Source: Nocardioides sp. GY 10113 (GTDB lineage: Bacteria > Actinomycetota > Actinomycetes > Propionibacteriales > Nocardioidaceae). From it: a stretch of DNA of 64,000 nt. The notes under the pieces are model-generated. The model was not told the DNA's origin, ran no database searches, and saw only the letters and a program-made list of their open reading frames with translations. The stretch lies in NCBI RefSeq assembly GCF_004919105.1, contig NZ_STGK01000006.1:124001-188000 (forward strand), read 5' to 3'. Below are positions 42,959 to 50,621 of the stretch, piece after piece (the first letter of the stretch is position 1; the number at the start of each line of letters is the position of its first letter). A program made the position numbers and the translations under genes.

Positions 42959-43318
42959 ATGGGTCGCGTGCCCTGCGAGATCCCTGACTTCCTCGATCTG
43001 GTTTCGCAGCTCCCCGGGGTCAGCCGCTCAGACCGGGACAAGTGGCTCCGGTTCGACGTCGGGAGCCGTACCTTCGGCTACCTCTGGCCAGCGACCCGAA
43101 CAGTGGGGTTGAAGCAGACGATCGTCGAGCAGCTCTCCCTGGTGGCCGAGCGCCCTGACGTCTTCGAGGTGCAGTTCACCTCCGGAGGCTACGGCTGGGT
43201 CGTCTGCCACCTTGAAGGACTTGAGCGCGACGAGCTGGCAGAGCTCACCTTCGAGGCGTGGCGGTTGACCGCGCCCGACGCATTGCTCGAGGAACGCGCC
43301 GACGAGTTGCCGTCGTAG
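42959..43318 (+). CDS. MmcQ/YjbR family protein
   Basis: A 119-residue YjbR-type (double-wing DNA-binding-like) protein. Family phrases are LPGVSRSDRDKWLRFDVGSRTFGYLW, VGLKQTIVEQLSLVAERPDVFEVQFTSGGYGWV, and the C-terminal DELAELTFEAWRLTAP. Biochemical function of the family is unknown. It is divergent from the toxin gene and may be core sequence at the right edge of the island. GTG at 42968 is an alternative start. Confidence 0.78.
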   Translation: MGRVPCEIPDFLDLVSQLPGVSRSDRDKWLRFDVGSRTFGYLWPATRTVGLKQTIVEQLSLVAERPDVFEVQFTSGGYGWVVCHLEGLERDELAELTFEAWRLTAPDALLEERADELPS

Positions 43319-43419
43319 GCCGCGGGTCGACGCGGTCCAGGGAGACCCCGAGACCCCGGGGAGGTCGCGTCACACCACCCGGGCCGCAGCATCCGGGCCG
43401 CGGCGCGGGCCGAGGTCGA

Positions 43420-43544
43420 TCAGTGCCGCTGCTGGATCAGCGTGACGTAGCCGAGGGCGATCGTGGCCAGGCGATCAGCGCCCCCCTGATCTTGATCGCG
43501 ACGCTCGGGCCGCCGTACCGGTTCCCGGGATCCAGGTCGTTCAT
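43420..43544 (-). pseudogene. Possible frameshifted small membrane protein
   Basis: From ATG 43544 the frame reads MNDLDPGNRYGGPSVAIKIR. After a run of six G in the minus strand, a different frame gives LATIALGYVTLIQQRH and a stop at 43420. Joined, the two would make a roughly 41-residue protein with one membrane helix. Read as is, the first frame ends at 43437 without a helix. A sequencing error in the G-run is equally possible. Confidence 0.3.
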
Positions 43545-43579
43545 CACGGCAAGCCCAGGCGCGGCGCGACGGCCCGCCG

Positions 43580-43607
43580 CCACGGGCCACGGGCCACGGG
43601 CCACGTG
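43580..43607. repeat. 7-bp tandem repeat, four copies
   Basis: CCACGGG three times, then CCACGTG. Intergenic, downstream of the SDR gene. Confidence 0.7.
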
Positions 43608-43635
43608 TCGCGCTCGGCCGCGCGGATCGGCGTGG

Positions 43636-44451
43636 TCACGGGGCCGCGGGGCTGCCCTCCTCGGCCACCGAGTTGCCACCGTCGACGACCAGGCACTGAC
43701 CGGTCACGTAGGAGGCGCCGGGGGCGCAGAAGAACGCGACGGCCGCGGCCACCTCGTCGGGCGTGGCGCTGCGCCCCATCGGGACGGACCGACCCTCGGC
43801 GGCCTCATGGGCGGTCTGGCTCCCGGTCGCGATCCACCCGGGCGCCACCGCGTTGAAGGTGATGCCGTGTCGGGCGTAGTCGACGGCGCCAGACCGGGCG
43901 AGTCCCACCATGCCTGCCTTCGCCGTGGCATACGCCGCTTCCTCGCGCATCGACATCACCGGCCCCGTCACCGAGCTGACCATCACGACCCGCCCCCAGC
44001 CGTTCGCGACCATCCCGGGGAGTGCGGCGCGCGTCATCAGGAAGGCCGTGTCGACGTTGCGGGACAGTGATCGCCGCCACTGCTGGAGGCTCATCTCGCC
44101 GAGCATCCCCGACTCCGTGACCGCTGCGTCCCCCAGGGCCGGACTCGTCACGCTGGTCATGCCCGCGTTGTTGACGAGCACGCTGACGGCCCCGAGCGCG
44201 GCGGCCGCCTCTGCGCACGCCCGTCCGGCCTGATCCTCATCGGTGAGGTCCGCCACGACGCCGATCGCGTCGATACCGAGCGCCCGCAGCTCGTCGGCCC
44301 GTGCCTGCGCGCGGGCCGACGTGGCCGCCACCGCGACCCGCGCACCCATCCTGCCCAGCACGCGCGCCGTGGCGAAGCCGATGCCGTCGGGGTCTCCGGC
44401 GCCGGTCACCAGCGCGACCCTGCCCGCGAGCGAGAAGACGTCGATAGTCAT
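43636..44451 (-). CDS. Short-chain dehydrogenase/reductase
   Basis: A 271-residue NAD(P)-dependent SDR. Cofactor motif TGAGDPDGIG (the GxxDGIG variant), NNAG in VLVNNAGMTSV, catalytic Ser in VSSVTGP and Tyr-x-x-x-Lys in AAYATAKAG, and a C-terminal SYVTGQCLVVDGGNS. The length is classical. The substrate is unknown; resemblance to 3-oxoacyl-ACP reductase type proteins is generic. It lies about 50 bp downstream of the pirin gene on the same strand. Confidence 0.87.
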   Translation of the reverse strand: MTIDVFSLAGRVALVTGAGDPDGIGFATARVLGRMGARVAVAATSARAQARADELRALGIDAIGVVADLTDEDQAGRACAEAAAALGAVSVLVNNAGMTSVTSPALGDAAVTESGMLGEMSLQQWRRSLSRNVDTAFLMTRAALPGMVANGWGRVVMVSSVTGPVMSMREEAAYATAKAGMVGLARSGAVDYARHGITFNAVAPGWIATGSQTAHEAAEGRSVPMGRSATPDEVAAAVAFFCAPGASYVTGQCLVVDGGNSVAEEGSPAAP

Positions 44452-44498
44452 GCCCGGACGCTACGGGGTGCACACCGAGCGAACGGAACGGCGGTGGA

Positions 44499-45449
44499 TC
44501 AGCCGGCCGGGATGTGCCCGAACCGCCCCTTCTGGAAGTCCTCGTAGGCACCGAGCACCTCGGACTTGGTGTTCATCACGAACGGCCCGGCCCAGGCGAT
44601 CGGCTCGCGGATCGGCTGGCCGCCGAGGACGACCACGTCCAGTCGCGGCGATCGGGACTCCTGCGCCGCGTCCGCCGCGAGCGTCACGAAGTCGCCGGGA
44701 CCGAACAGGGCGGTCTGGCCCGCCCCGATCGGGCGGCCGTCGAGCCCGACGGTGCCACGCCCGTTGAGCACGTAGGCCAGGGCGTTGAACTCCACCTCCC
44801 AGGGAAGGTCGATCCGCGCGCCCGGCTCCAGCGAGAGGTGCACCAGGCTCATCGGGGTGTGGGTGGCGCCGGGGCCGCGGTGGCCGGCGACGCTGCCCGC
44901 GATCACCCGCACCAGCGCACCGGCGTCGGCCGAGGTCAGCAGCTGCACCTCGCCGGACCGGATGTCCTGGTAGCGCGGATCGGTCAGCTTGGCCGACCGC
45001 GGCAGGTTCACCCACAGCTGGATGCCGTGGAAGAGCCCTCCGGACTGGACCAGCCACTCCGGCGGCGCCTCGATGTGCAGCAGCCCCGACCCGGCGGTCA
45101 TCCACTGGGTGTCGCCGTTGGTGATGGTGCCCCCACCGCCGTGCGAGTCCTGGTGGTCGAAGACGCCGTCGATCATGTAGGTGACGGTCTCGAAGCCCCG
45201 GTGCGGGTGCCAGGGCGTTCCCTTCGGCTCCCCGGGCGCGTACTCCACCTCCCCCATCTGGTCCATCATGATGAACGGGTCCAGGTCACGCAGGTCGAGG
45301 CCGGCGAACGCCCGGCGCACCGGGAACCCCTCGCCCTCGTAGCCCTGCGGGGCCGTGGTGATCGCGCGGACCGCCCGCGGCTGGTCGCCCAGCCCGGGCT
45401 CCTTGATCCGCGGCAGCACGGCCAGGTCGTCAACGGTGATCGCCGGCAT
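44499..45449 (-). CDS. Pirin family protein
   Basis: A 316-residue bicupin. The first cupin carries the metal-binding HPHRGFETVTY with a further His in HIEAPPEW; the second (LVHLSLEPGARIDLPW) lacks obvious ligands. Bacterial pirins act as iron-dependent quercetinases or as regulators of metabolic enzymes; which applies cannot be told. A GAGGAGG ribosome site supports the ATG at 45449. It is divergent from the FAD oxidoreductase gene. Confidence 0.88.
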   Translation of the reverse strand: MPAITVDDLAVLPRIKEPGLGDQPRAVRAITTAPQGYEGEGFPVRRAFAGLDLRDLDPFIMMDQMGEVEYAPGEPKGTPWHPHRGFETVTYMIDGVFDHQDSHGGGGTITNGDTQWMTAGSGLLHIEAPPEWLVQSGGLFHGIQLWVNLPRSAKLTDPRYQDIRSGEVQLLTSADAGALVRVIAGSVAGHRGPGATHTPMSLVHLSLEPGARIDLPWEVEFNALAYVLNGRGTVGLDGRPIGAGQTALFGPGDFVTLAADAAQESRSPRLDVVVLGGQPIREPIAWAGPFVMNTKSEVLGAYEDFQKGRFGHIPAG

Positions 45450-45538
45450 CGGACACCTCCTCGTGGGAGCCAAGCCGTGTCTCGACTTGGTTTCCATTTC
45501 AACCACATTCGGTCCCGCATTGTTCCGACTTCCCGCAC

Positions 45539-45544
45539 TAGGGT
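45539..45544 (+). promoter_or_regulatory. -10 box of leaderless FAD oxidoreductase gene
   Basis: TAGGGT ends 6 nt before the GTG at 45551. A TTGTTC about 18 bp upstream is a possible -35. Confidence 0.55.
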
Positions 45545-45550
45545 CGGAGC

Positions 45551-47146
45551 GTGGACACAGGCCCCGCGAGAACCAGCTACGACGTCGCCATCGTCGGTGG
45601 TGGCCACAACGGCCTCACCGCTGCCGCGTACCTCGCGCGCGCCGGACTCTCCGTGCTGCTGCTCGAGCGTGCCGACCACGTCGGCGGCGCCGCGATCTCC
45701 ACGCAGGCCTTCCCGGCCTACCCGACCCGGCTCTCGCGGTACTCCTACCTGGTCTCGCTGCTCCCCGACGAGATCGTCCGCGACCTCGACCTCGACATCG
45801 CGCTGGCCAGCCGGCGCACGGCCTCCTACACGCCGTACCTGCACGACGGCGTGCCCGGCGGCCTGCTCGTCGAGCGCGAGGAGGGCGAAGCCACCCGGGC
45901 CTCCTTCCGCGAGCTCACCGGCTCCGACGAGGAGTACGACGCCTGGCGGGCGTTCTACGCCGGCGTCGGTGACCTGGCCGCGGCGGTCGCGCCGACCCTG
46001 ACCTCGCCGCTGCCCGCCGAGGCGGAGCTGCGCGCGGCCGTGGACCCGCAGATCTGGGCCGACGTGGTGCAGCGCCCCCTGGGCGAGGCGATCGAGCGGC
46101 GGTTCCGCGACGACGTGGTCCGCGGGGTCGTCGGCACCGACGCGCTGATCGGCACCTTCGCCTCGCTGCACGACCCGTCGCTGATCCAGAACCGCTGCTT
46201 CCTCTACCACCTCATCGGCAACGGCACCGGCGAGTGGCGGGTGCCGATCGGCGGGATGGGCGCGGTGACCGGCGCCCTGGAGGCGGCGGCGCGAGCGGCC
46301 GGCGCGGAGATCCTGACCGGCGCCGGCGTGAGCCAGATCGTGCCCGACGCCGACAGCCCGGACGGCTCCGGCGGCGCCGAGGTGCGCTGGCACGACGGCA
46401 CCTCCGAGCGCGGCGTCCACGCCCGGTTCGTGCTCGCCAACGTGGCGCCGTGGATCCTGCAGATCCTGCTCGGCGGTCCCGAGGACGAGGCGACCAAGCC
46501 CGAGGGCGCCCAGCTCAAGATCAACCTGCTGCTGGCCCGCCTCCCCCGGCTGCGCTCCGGCGCCGACCCGGCGGAGGCGTTCGCCGGGACGCTGCACCTG
46601 GCCGAGCGCTACGGTCAGCTGGAGGCGGCGTACACCGCGGCGGCCGCGGGCGAGGTGCCCGACCCGATGCCCGGCGAGGTCTACTGCCACTCGCTGACCG
46701 ACCCGTCGATCCTCGGCGACGTGCCGCCCGGCACCCACACGCTGACCTACTTCGGCCTGCACACCCCCGCGTCGCTGTTCGCGGACGACCCGGAGGCGAC
46801 GAAGGCGCTGGCGGTACGCCGCGCGCTGGCCGCCCTCGACGAGCACCTGGTCGAGCCGATCGACGAGGTGGTGCTGCGCGACCCCGACGGCACGCCGTGC
46901 ATCGAGGCGAAGATCCCGCAGGAGGTCGAGGCCGACCTGGCGATGCCGGGCGGCCACATCTTCCACGGCGACCTGGACTGGCCGTGGGCCTCGGCCCGCA
47001 CCCGCCTGGACACCCCGGCCGAGCGCTGGGGCGTGCACACCGACCACCCCCAGGTGCTGCTGTGCGGCTCCGGCGCCCGGCGCGGCGGGGCGGTCTCCGG
47101 GCTCGGCGGACACAACGCGGCACGGGCGGTGCTGGAGGCCCGCTGA
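45551..47146 (+). CDS. FAD-dependent oxidoreductase, phytoene-desaturase-like
   Basis: A 531-residue flavoprotein. The dinucleotide-binding motif is VAIVGGGHNGLTAAAYLARAGLSVLLLE, followed by HVGGAAIST. The C-terminal FAD motif is LLCGSGARRGGAVSGLGGHNAAR. The length and the GGHNGL variant fit the NAD(P)/FAD-dependent oxidoreductases related to carotenoid desaturases and PYROXD2. No carotenoid genes are nearby, so a carotenoid substrate is not supported. GTG start, leaderless by promoter position. Confidence 0.85.
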   Translation: MDTGPARTSYDVAIVGGGHNGLTAAAYLARAGLSVLLLERADHVGGAAISTQAFPAYPTRLSRYSYLVSLLPDEIVRDLDLDIALASRRTASYTPYLHDGVPGGLLVEREEGEATRASFRELTGSDEEYDAWRAFYAGVGDLAAAVAPTLTSPLPAEAELRAAVDPQIWADVVQRPLGEAIERRFRDDVVRGVVGTDALIGTFASLHDPSLIQNRCFLYHLIGNGTGEWRVPIGGMGAVTGALEAAARAAGAEILTGAGVSQIVPDADSPDGSGGAEVRWHDGTSERGVHARFVLANVAPWILQILLGGPEDEATKPEGAQLKINLLLARLPRLRSGADPAEAFAGTLHLAERYGQLEAAYTAAAAGEVPDPMPGEVYCHSLTDPSILGDVPPGTHTLTYFGLHTPASLFADDPEATKALAVRRALAALDEHLVEPIDEVVLRDPDGTPCIEAKIPQEVEADLAMPGGHIFHGDLDWPWASARTRLDTPAERWGVHTDHPQVLLCGSGARRGGAVSGLGGHNAARAVLEAR

Positions 47147-47206
47147 GGCGGGCGCAGATCACACCGGGAGGACCTTCCTCGATTTCGTACCCCGCCGCGG
47201 CGCGTG

Positions 47207-47212
47207 TAATGT
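47207..47212 (+). promoter_or_regulatory. Possible -10 of tRNA-Lys
   Basis: TAATGT lies in an AT-rich patch 42 nt before the tRNA. The -35 is unclear. Confidence 0.35.
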
Positions 47213-47253
47213 TCTTCTTGTTCACGGCGCTGCCGGGAGCGACAAAAGAACAA

Positions 47254-47326
<73 letters not shown>

Positions 47327-47332
47327 CCGAAC

Positions 47333-47369
47333 ACGAAGGCCAGGATCTCTCGCAGATCCTGGCCTTCGT
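47333..47369. terminator. Terminator between tRNA-Lys and ppk2
   Basis: A perfect 16-bp stem (ACGAAGGCCAGGATCT, 47333-47348, with 47354-47369; loop CTCGC). It serves the tRNA and probably also the convergent ppk2. Confidence 0.8.
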
Positions 47370-47391
47370 CGTCGTCCGGGTGCGGAGCGCC

Positions 47392-48255
47392 TCAGTACAG
47401 CCGGGGCACGAACGTCTGGTCGGCCATCGGCGGACGCACGTAGGCGATCTCCTTCATCTGCGGCAGGACCACCTCGTCGGGGACGGCGTCGCCGTACTCG
47501 AACTGGCTCAGCAGGTGGCTGATGCAGTTGAGCCGCGAGGCCTTCTTGTCGTCCGAGGGCACGACGTACCAGGGCGCCTGCTTGATGTCGGTGTACTGGA
47601 AGGTGGTGTCCTTCGCCATCGAGTAGCGCACGTAGAGCTCGTGCTCGGCGAGGTCCATGTCGGAGAGCTTCCAGCGCTTGATCGGCTCCTCGTTGCGGGC
47701 CTCGAACCGCTTGCGCTGCTCCTCGAAGGAGACCGAGAACCAGTACTTGAGGACGATGATCCCCGACCGCACCAGCATCCGCTCGAACTCCGGGCAGCTG
47801 CGCAGGAACTCGGTGTGCTCCTCCTCGGTGCAGTAGCCCATCACCCACTCGACGTTCGAGCGGTTGTACCAGCTGCGGTCGAACAGGACCATCTCGCCCG
47901 CGGCCGGCAGGTGCTTGGCGTACCGCTGGAAGTACCACTGCGTCCGCTCGCGCTCGGTGGGCTTGGGCAGCGCGACCACCCGGACGATGCGCGGGCTGGT
48001 GCGCTCGGTGATCCGCTTGATCACGCCGCCCTTGCCCGCGGAGCCCCGGCCCTCGAAGATCACCGCCACCTTGAGCCCCTGCGAGGCGATCCAGTGCTGC
48101 AGCCGGACGAGCTCCTCCTGCAGTCGAGCGATCTCGGCGTCGTAGACCGAGCCCCTCAGCCGGCCGCTGCTGTTGTAGTCCGACGGGTCACGCCCGACCG
48201 GCGGTTCCGGGATCGTGCCGATGTCGTCGGCATCGCCGGGCGGACCACTCGTCAT
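47392..48255 (-). CDS. ppk2: Polyphosphate kinase 2
   Basis: A 287-residue P-loop enzyme that moves phosphate between polyphosphate and nucleotides. Walker A FEGRGSAGKGG (about 67-77), Walker B VLFDRSWYNRS, and the lid region EEPIKRWKLSDMD. PPK2 class I members of this length prefer nucleoside diphosphates (NDP to NTP). The N-terminal 35 residues are variable. GGAGG ribosome site upstream. A monocistronic unit between tRNA-Lys and the DUF1905 gene. Confidence 0.92.
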   Translation of the reverse strand: MTSGPPGDADDIGTIPEPPVGRDPSDYNSSGRLRGSVYDAEIARLQEELVRLQHWIASQGLKVAVIFEGRGSAGKGGVIKRITERTSPRIVRVVALPKPTERERTQWYFQRYAKHLPAAGEMVLFDRSWYNRSNVEWVMGYCTEEEHTEFLRSCPEFERMLVRSGIIVLKYWFSVSFEEQRKRFEARNEEPIKRWKLSDMDLAEHELYVRYSMAKDTTFQYTDIKQAPWYVVPSDDKKASRLNCISHLLSQFEYGDAVPDEVVLPQMKEIAYVRPPMADQTFVPRLY

Positions 48256-48376
48256 CGCTGCCTCCGAATCTGTGGAGCTGCTGCGTCAGGTGCCCGGCAC
48301 CGGTGCCGGCGGCGCAGACGACGCTACCGGAGGAGGCGACGCGCCGTCGCCCTCCAGGGCGGACGGCCCCGAGAGC

Positions 48377-48436
48377 CGAGCACAGGGCCGAGCACCGGGC
48401 CGATGACAGGGCCGAGCACCGGCCCGATCACAGGGC
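48377..48436. repeat. 12-bp tandem repeat, five imperfect copies
   Basis: Units of the form CGAGCACMGGGC (two with CGATGAC or CGATCAC) repeat five times. The array covers the stop codon of the DUF1905 gene (48428-48430) and lies upstream of ppk2. Confidence 0.75.
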
Positions 48437-48748
48437 GCGCAGCGCGACGTCGACCGGGCCGCCCTCGACGAGGCCCTCGCGCACCCGGACGGCCTTCTTC
48501 ACCGGCAGCACGAACGTCTTGCGCTCCTGGCTCGGGAAGACCGAGGTGCGCCAGGTGCTCGACCCGACGGTCACCTCGACCCGGACGCTGCCGAACCCGC
48601 CGGCCCTCCCCGAGGCGGCCTCGTCGATCGCGTCGGCCACGTCGAACGGCAGCGCGACGAACCACCAGCCACCCGGCTCGTCCCGGGCCTGCCACTGCCA
48701 CAGCTCCGCCGCGAACTCGTACGTCGTCGCCGTGCCCTCAACGGTCAT
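48428..48748 (-). CDS. DUF1905 domain protein
   Basis: A 106-residue beta-barrel-like protein of the DUF1905 family. Typical phrases: FAAELWQWQ, GGWWFVALPFDVADAI, FGSVRVEVTVGSSTWRTSVFPSQERKTFVLPVKKAVR. Function unknown. The last codons and stop lie in a 12-bp tandem repeat. Confidence 0.78.
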   Translation of the reverse strand: MTVEGTATTYEFAAELWQWQARDEPGGWWFVALPFDVADAIDEAASGRAGGFGSVRVEVTVGSSTWRTSVFPSQERKTFVLPVKKAVRVREGLVEGGPVDVALRAL

Positions 48749-48785
48749 AGCACCACCGTGCCACCGCCCGCCGACACCGGACGCG

Positions 48786-49193
48786 TCACCCGTCCGCGGA
48801 CCGGTCCTTGCGCCCCAGCAGCCCGCCGCCGAAGAGCGCCCAGAGCACCAGCACCGGCTGGAAGAAGAGCCGGACCAGCCGCTTGCGGTCCGTGTCGAGG
48901 CCGAACGCGTCGGTGCCCTCCACGTACTGGGCGATGTTGCCGGGGAAGATCACCACGAAGAACGCCGCCAGCAGCGCCCCGATCAGCCCGCGCCGCTTCG
49001 GCAGCGCGACGAAGGCCACGCCCAGGCCGATCTCGACGACGCCGGAGGCGACCACGACGAGGTCGTCGTCGACCGGGAACCAGTCCGGCACCTGGGCCTG
49101 GAACTCCTCCCGGGCCGTGGTCAGGTGGGTCACGCCGGCGACGGTCATCACCGAGCCGAGCGCGACGCGGGCCAGGGTCTGCGGAAGCGGCAT
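48786..49193 (-). CDS. DoxX-like membrane protein
   Basis: A 135-residue protein with four membrane helices; MPLPQTLARVALGSVMTVAGVTHL and GVVEIGLGVAFVAL match the DoxX family. The function in actinobacteria is loosely tied to redox or membrane integrity. No CxC motif is seen. A TAGGGT box ends 6 nt before the ATG, so the start is well supported. Confidence 0.75.
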   Translation of the reverse strand: MPLPQTLARVALGSVMTVAGVTHLTTAREEFQAQVPDWFPVDDDLVVVASGVVEIGLGVAFVALPKRRGLIGALLAAFFVVIFPGNIAQYVEGTDAFGLDTDRKRLVRLFFQPVLVLWALFGGGLLGRKDRSADG

Positions 49194-49199
49194 GCCGGC

Positions 49200-49205
49200 A
49201 CCCTA
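49200..49205 (-). promoter_or_regulatory. -10 box of leaderless DoxX-like gene
   Basis: TAGGGT on the minus strand ends 6 nt before the ATG at 49193. Confidence 0.55.
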
Positions 49206-49282
49206 GGGCCGTCGGGCGCGGCCTCGCTAGAGTCGCCCGGAGGCATCGCACTCGGGTCGCGGTGCCGGCGAGAGGGAGAGCC

Positions 49283-50566
49283 ATGTCCTGGACCGTGCAC
49301 GGAAACGGCCGCACGGTCGCCGCGGAGGCGATCGTCCGCCCCACCGAGCGGCTCTCCTGGCCGCGCACCATCGGCTTCGGCGCCCAGCACGTGGTGGCCA
49401 TGTTCGGCGCGACCTTCCTGGTCCCGCTGCTGACCGGCTTCCCGCCGACCACCACGCTCTTCTTCTCCGGCGTCGGCACGATGCTCTTCCTCGCGCTGAA
49501 CCGGAACCGGCTGCCCAGCTACCTCGGCTCGTCCTTCGCCTTCATCACCCCGATCCAGGTCTCGATGGCCAGCGACGGGATGGGCGCCGCGCTCTTCGGC
49601 ATCCTGGTCACCGGCCTGCTGCTGGCCGCGGTCGGCGTACTGGTCACGGCGACCGGGACCGGGTGGATCGACGCCCTGCTGCCGCCGGTGGTGACCGGCG
49701 CGATCGTCGCGCTGATCGGCTTCAACCTCGGCGGTCCCGCCGCCGAGAACTTCGCCGCGGCGCCCGGCGTCGCCACGATCACCCTGGTCACCATCTGCGG
49801 CGTCGCCGCGGCGTTCCGCGGCATGCTGGCGCGCCTGTCGATCCTGGTCGGTGTGACGGTCGGCTACGTCGCGTCCGCGATCGCCGGCGACCTCGACTTC
49901 ACCGAGGTCGAGAGGGCGACGTGGCTCGGCCTGCCCGACTTCTCCGGCCCGACGATGACCTGGTCGGTGGTCCCGATGTTCCTGCCGATCGTGCTGGTGC
50001 TGGTCGCCGAGAACGTCGGCCACGTGCGCAGCGTCGCGCACCTGGTCGGCGACGACTCGATCAACGAGCGGACGGGCACCGCCCTGCTCGCCGACGGCCT
50101 CTCCACGGGCCTGGCCGGGCTGGGCGGCGGCTCGGCGACCACGACGTACGGCGAGAACATCGGCGTGATGACCGCGACCCGGGTCTTCTCCACCGCCGCC
50201 TACTGGGTCGCCGGCGCGGTCGCGGTGCTGCTCAGCCTCTCCCCGAAGTTCGGCGAGCTGCTCAACACCATCCCGGCCGGCGTCCTGGGCGGCGTCACGG
50301 TCGCCCTCTACGGCCTGATCGGCCTGATCGGCGTCCGGATCTGGATCGACAACCAGGTCGACTTCTCGCGGCCGGTCAACCAGTTCCCGGTCGCCGCGGC
50401 GCTCATCATCGCGATCGGCAACCTCACGCTGACCTGGGGCGACATGACCTTCACCGGGATCACCCTGGGCACGCTCGCCGCGATCGTGCTCTACCACGGC
50501 ATGGTGCTGCTGGAGCGGCTGCGCGGGACCGGCGACACCCGTCGCCGCTCCGACGACGCCTTCTGA
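49283..50566 (+). CDS. Uracil/xanthine permease (NCS2 family)
   Basis: A 427-residue transporter with about 12-14 membrane segments, probably a proton symporter for uracil. FGAQHVVAMFGATFLVPLLTG in TM1 and SATTTYGENIGVMTATRV in TM10 are NCS2 signatures; VAENVGHV carries the substrate-binding Glu. The closest named type is UraA. GAGAGGGAGAG gives a strong ribosome site before the ATG. No pyrimidine genes are adjacent. Confidence 0.9.
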   Translation: MSWTVHGNGRTVAAEAIVRPTERLSWPRTIGFGAQHVVAMFGATFLVPLLTGFPPTTTLFFSGVGTMLFLALNRNRLPSYLGSSFAFITPIQVSMASDGMGAALFGILVTGLLLAAVGVLVTATGTGWIDALLPPVVTGAIVALIGFNLGGPAAENFAAAPGVATITLVTICGVAAAFRGMLARLSILVGVTVGYVASAIAGDLDFTEVERATWLGLPDFSGPTMTWSVVPMFLPIVLVLVAENVGHVRSVAHLVGDDSINERTGTALLADGLSTGLAGLGGGSATTTYGENIGVMTATRVFSTAAYWVAGAVAVLLSLSPKFGELLNTIPAGVLGGVTVALYGLIGLIGVRIWIDNQVDFSRPVNQFPVAAALIIAIGNLTLTWGDMTFTGITLGTLAAIVLYHGMVLLERLRGTGDTRRRSDDAF

Positions 50567-50621
50567 CCGGCCCGACCGCGCCGGCTTCGTTCGTGTCGGG
50601 CCTCCCCGGCACACTCCTCCC

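Larger units (their letters stand above)
43319..43635. other. Gap with a decayed small gene and a 7-bp repeat
   Basis: 317 bp. It holds a probable frameshifted small membrane gene (43420-43544) and four copies of a 7-bp unit (43580-43607). Nothing else is recognisable. Confidence 0.5.

Noticed and set aside
36338-43635. Prophage or integrative element
   Set aside because: No integrase, recombinase, capsid, terminase, transfer gene, IS ends or tRNA-derived repeat is visible at either border.
45551-47146. Carotenoid biosynthesis locus
   Set aside because: Only a desaturase-like oxidoreductase is present; no phytoene synthase, cyclase or prenyl synthase lies nearby.
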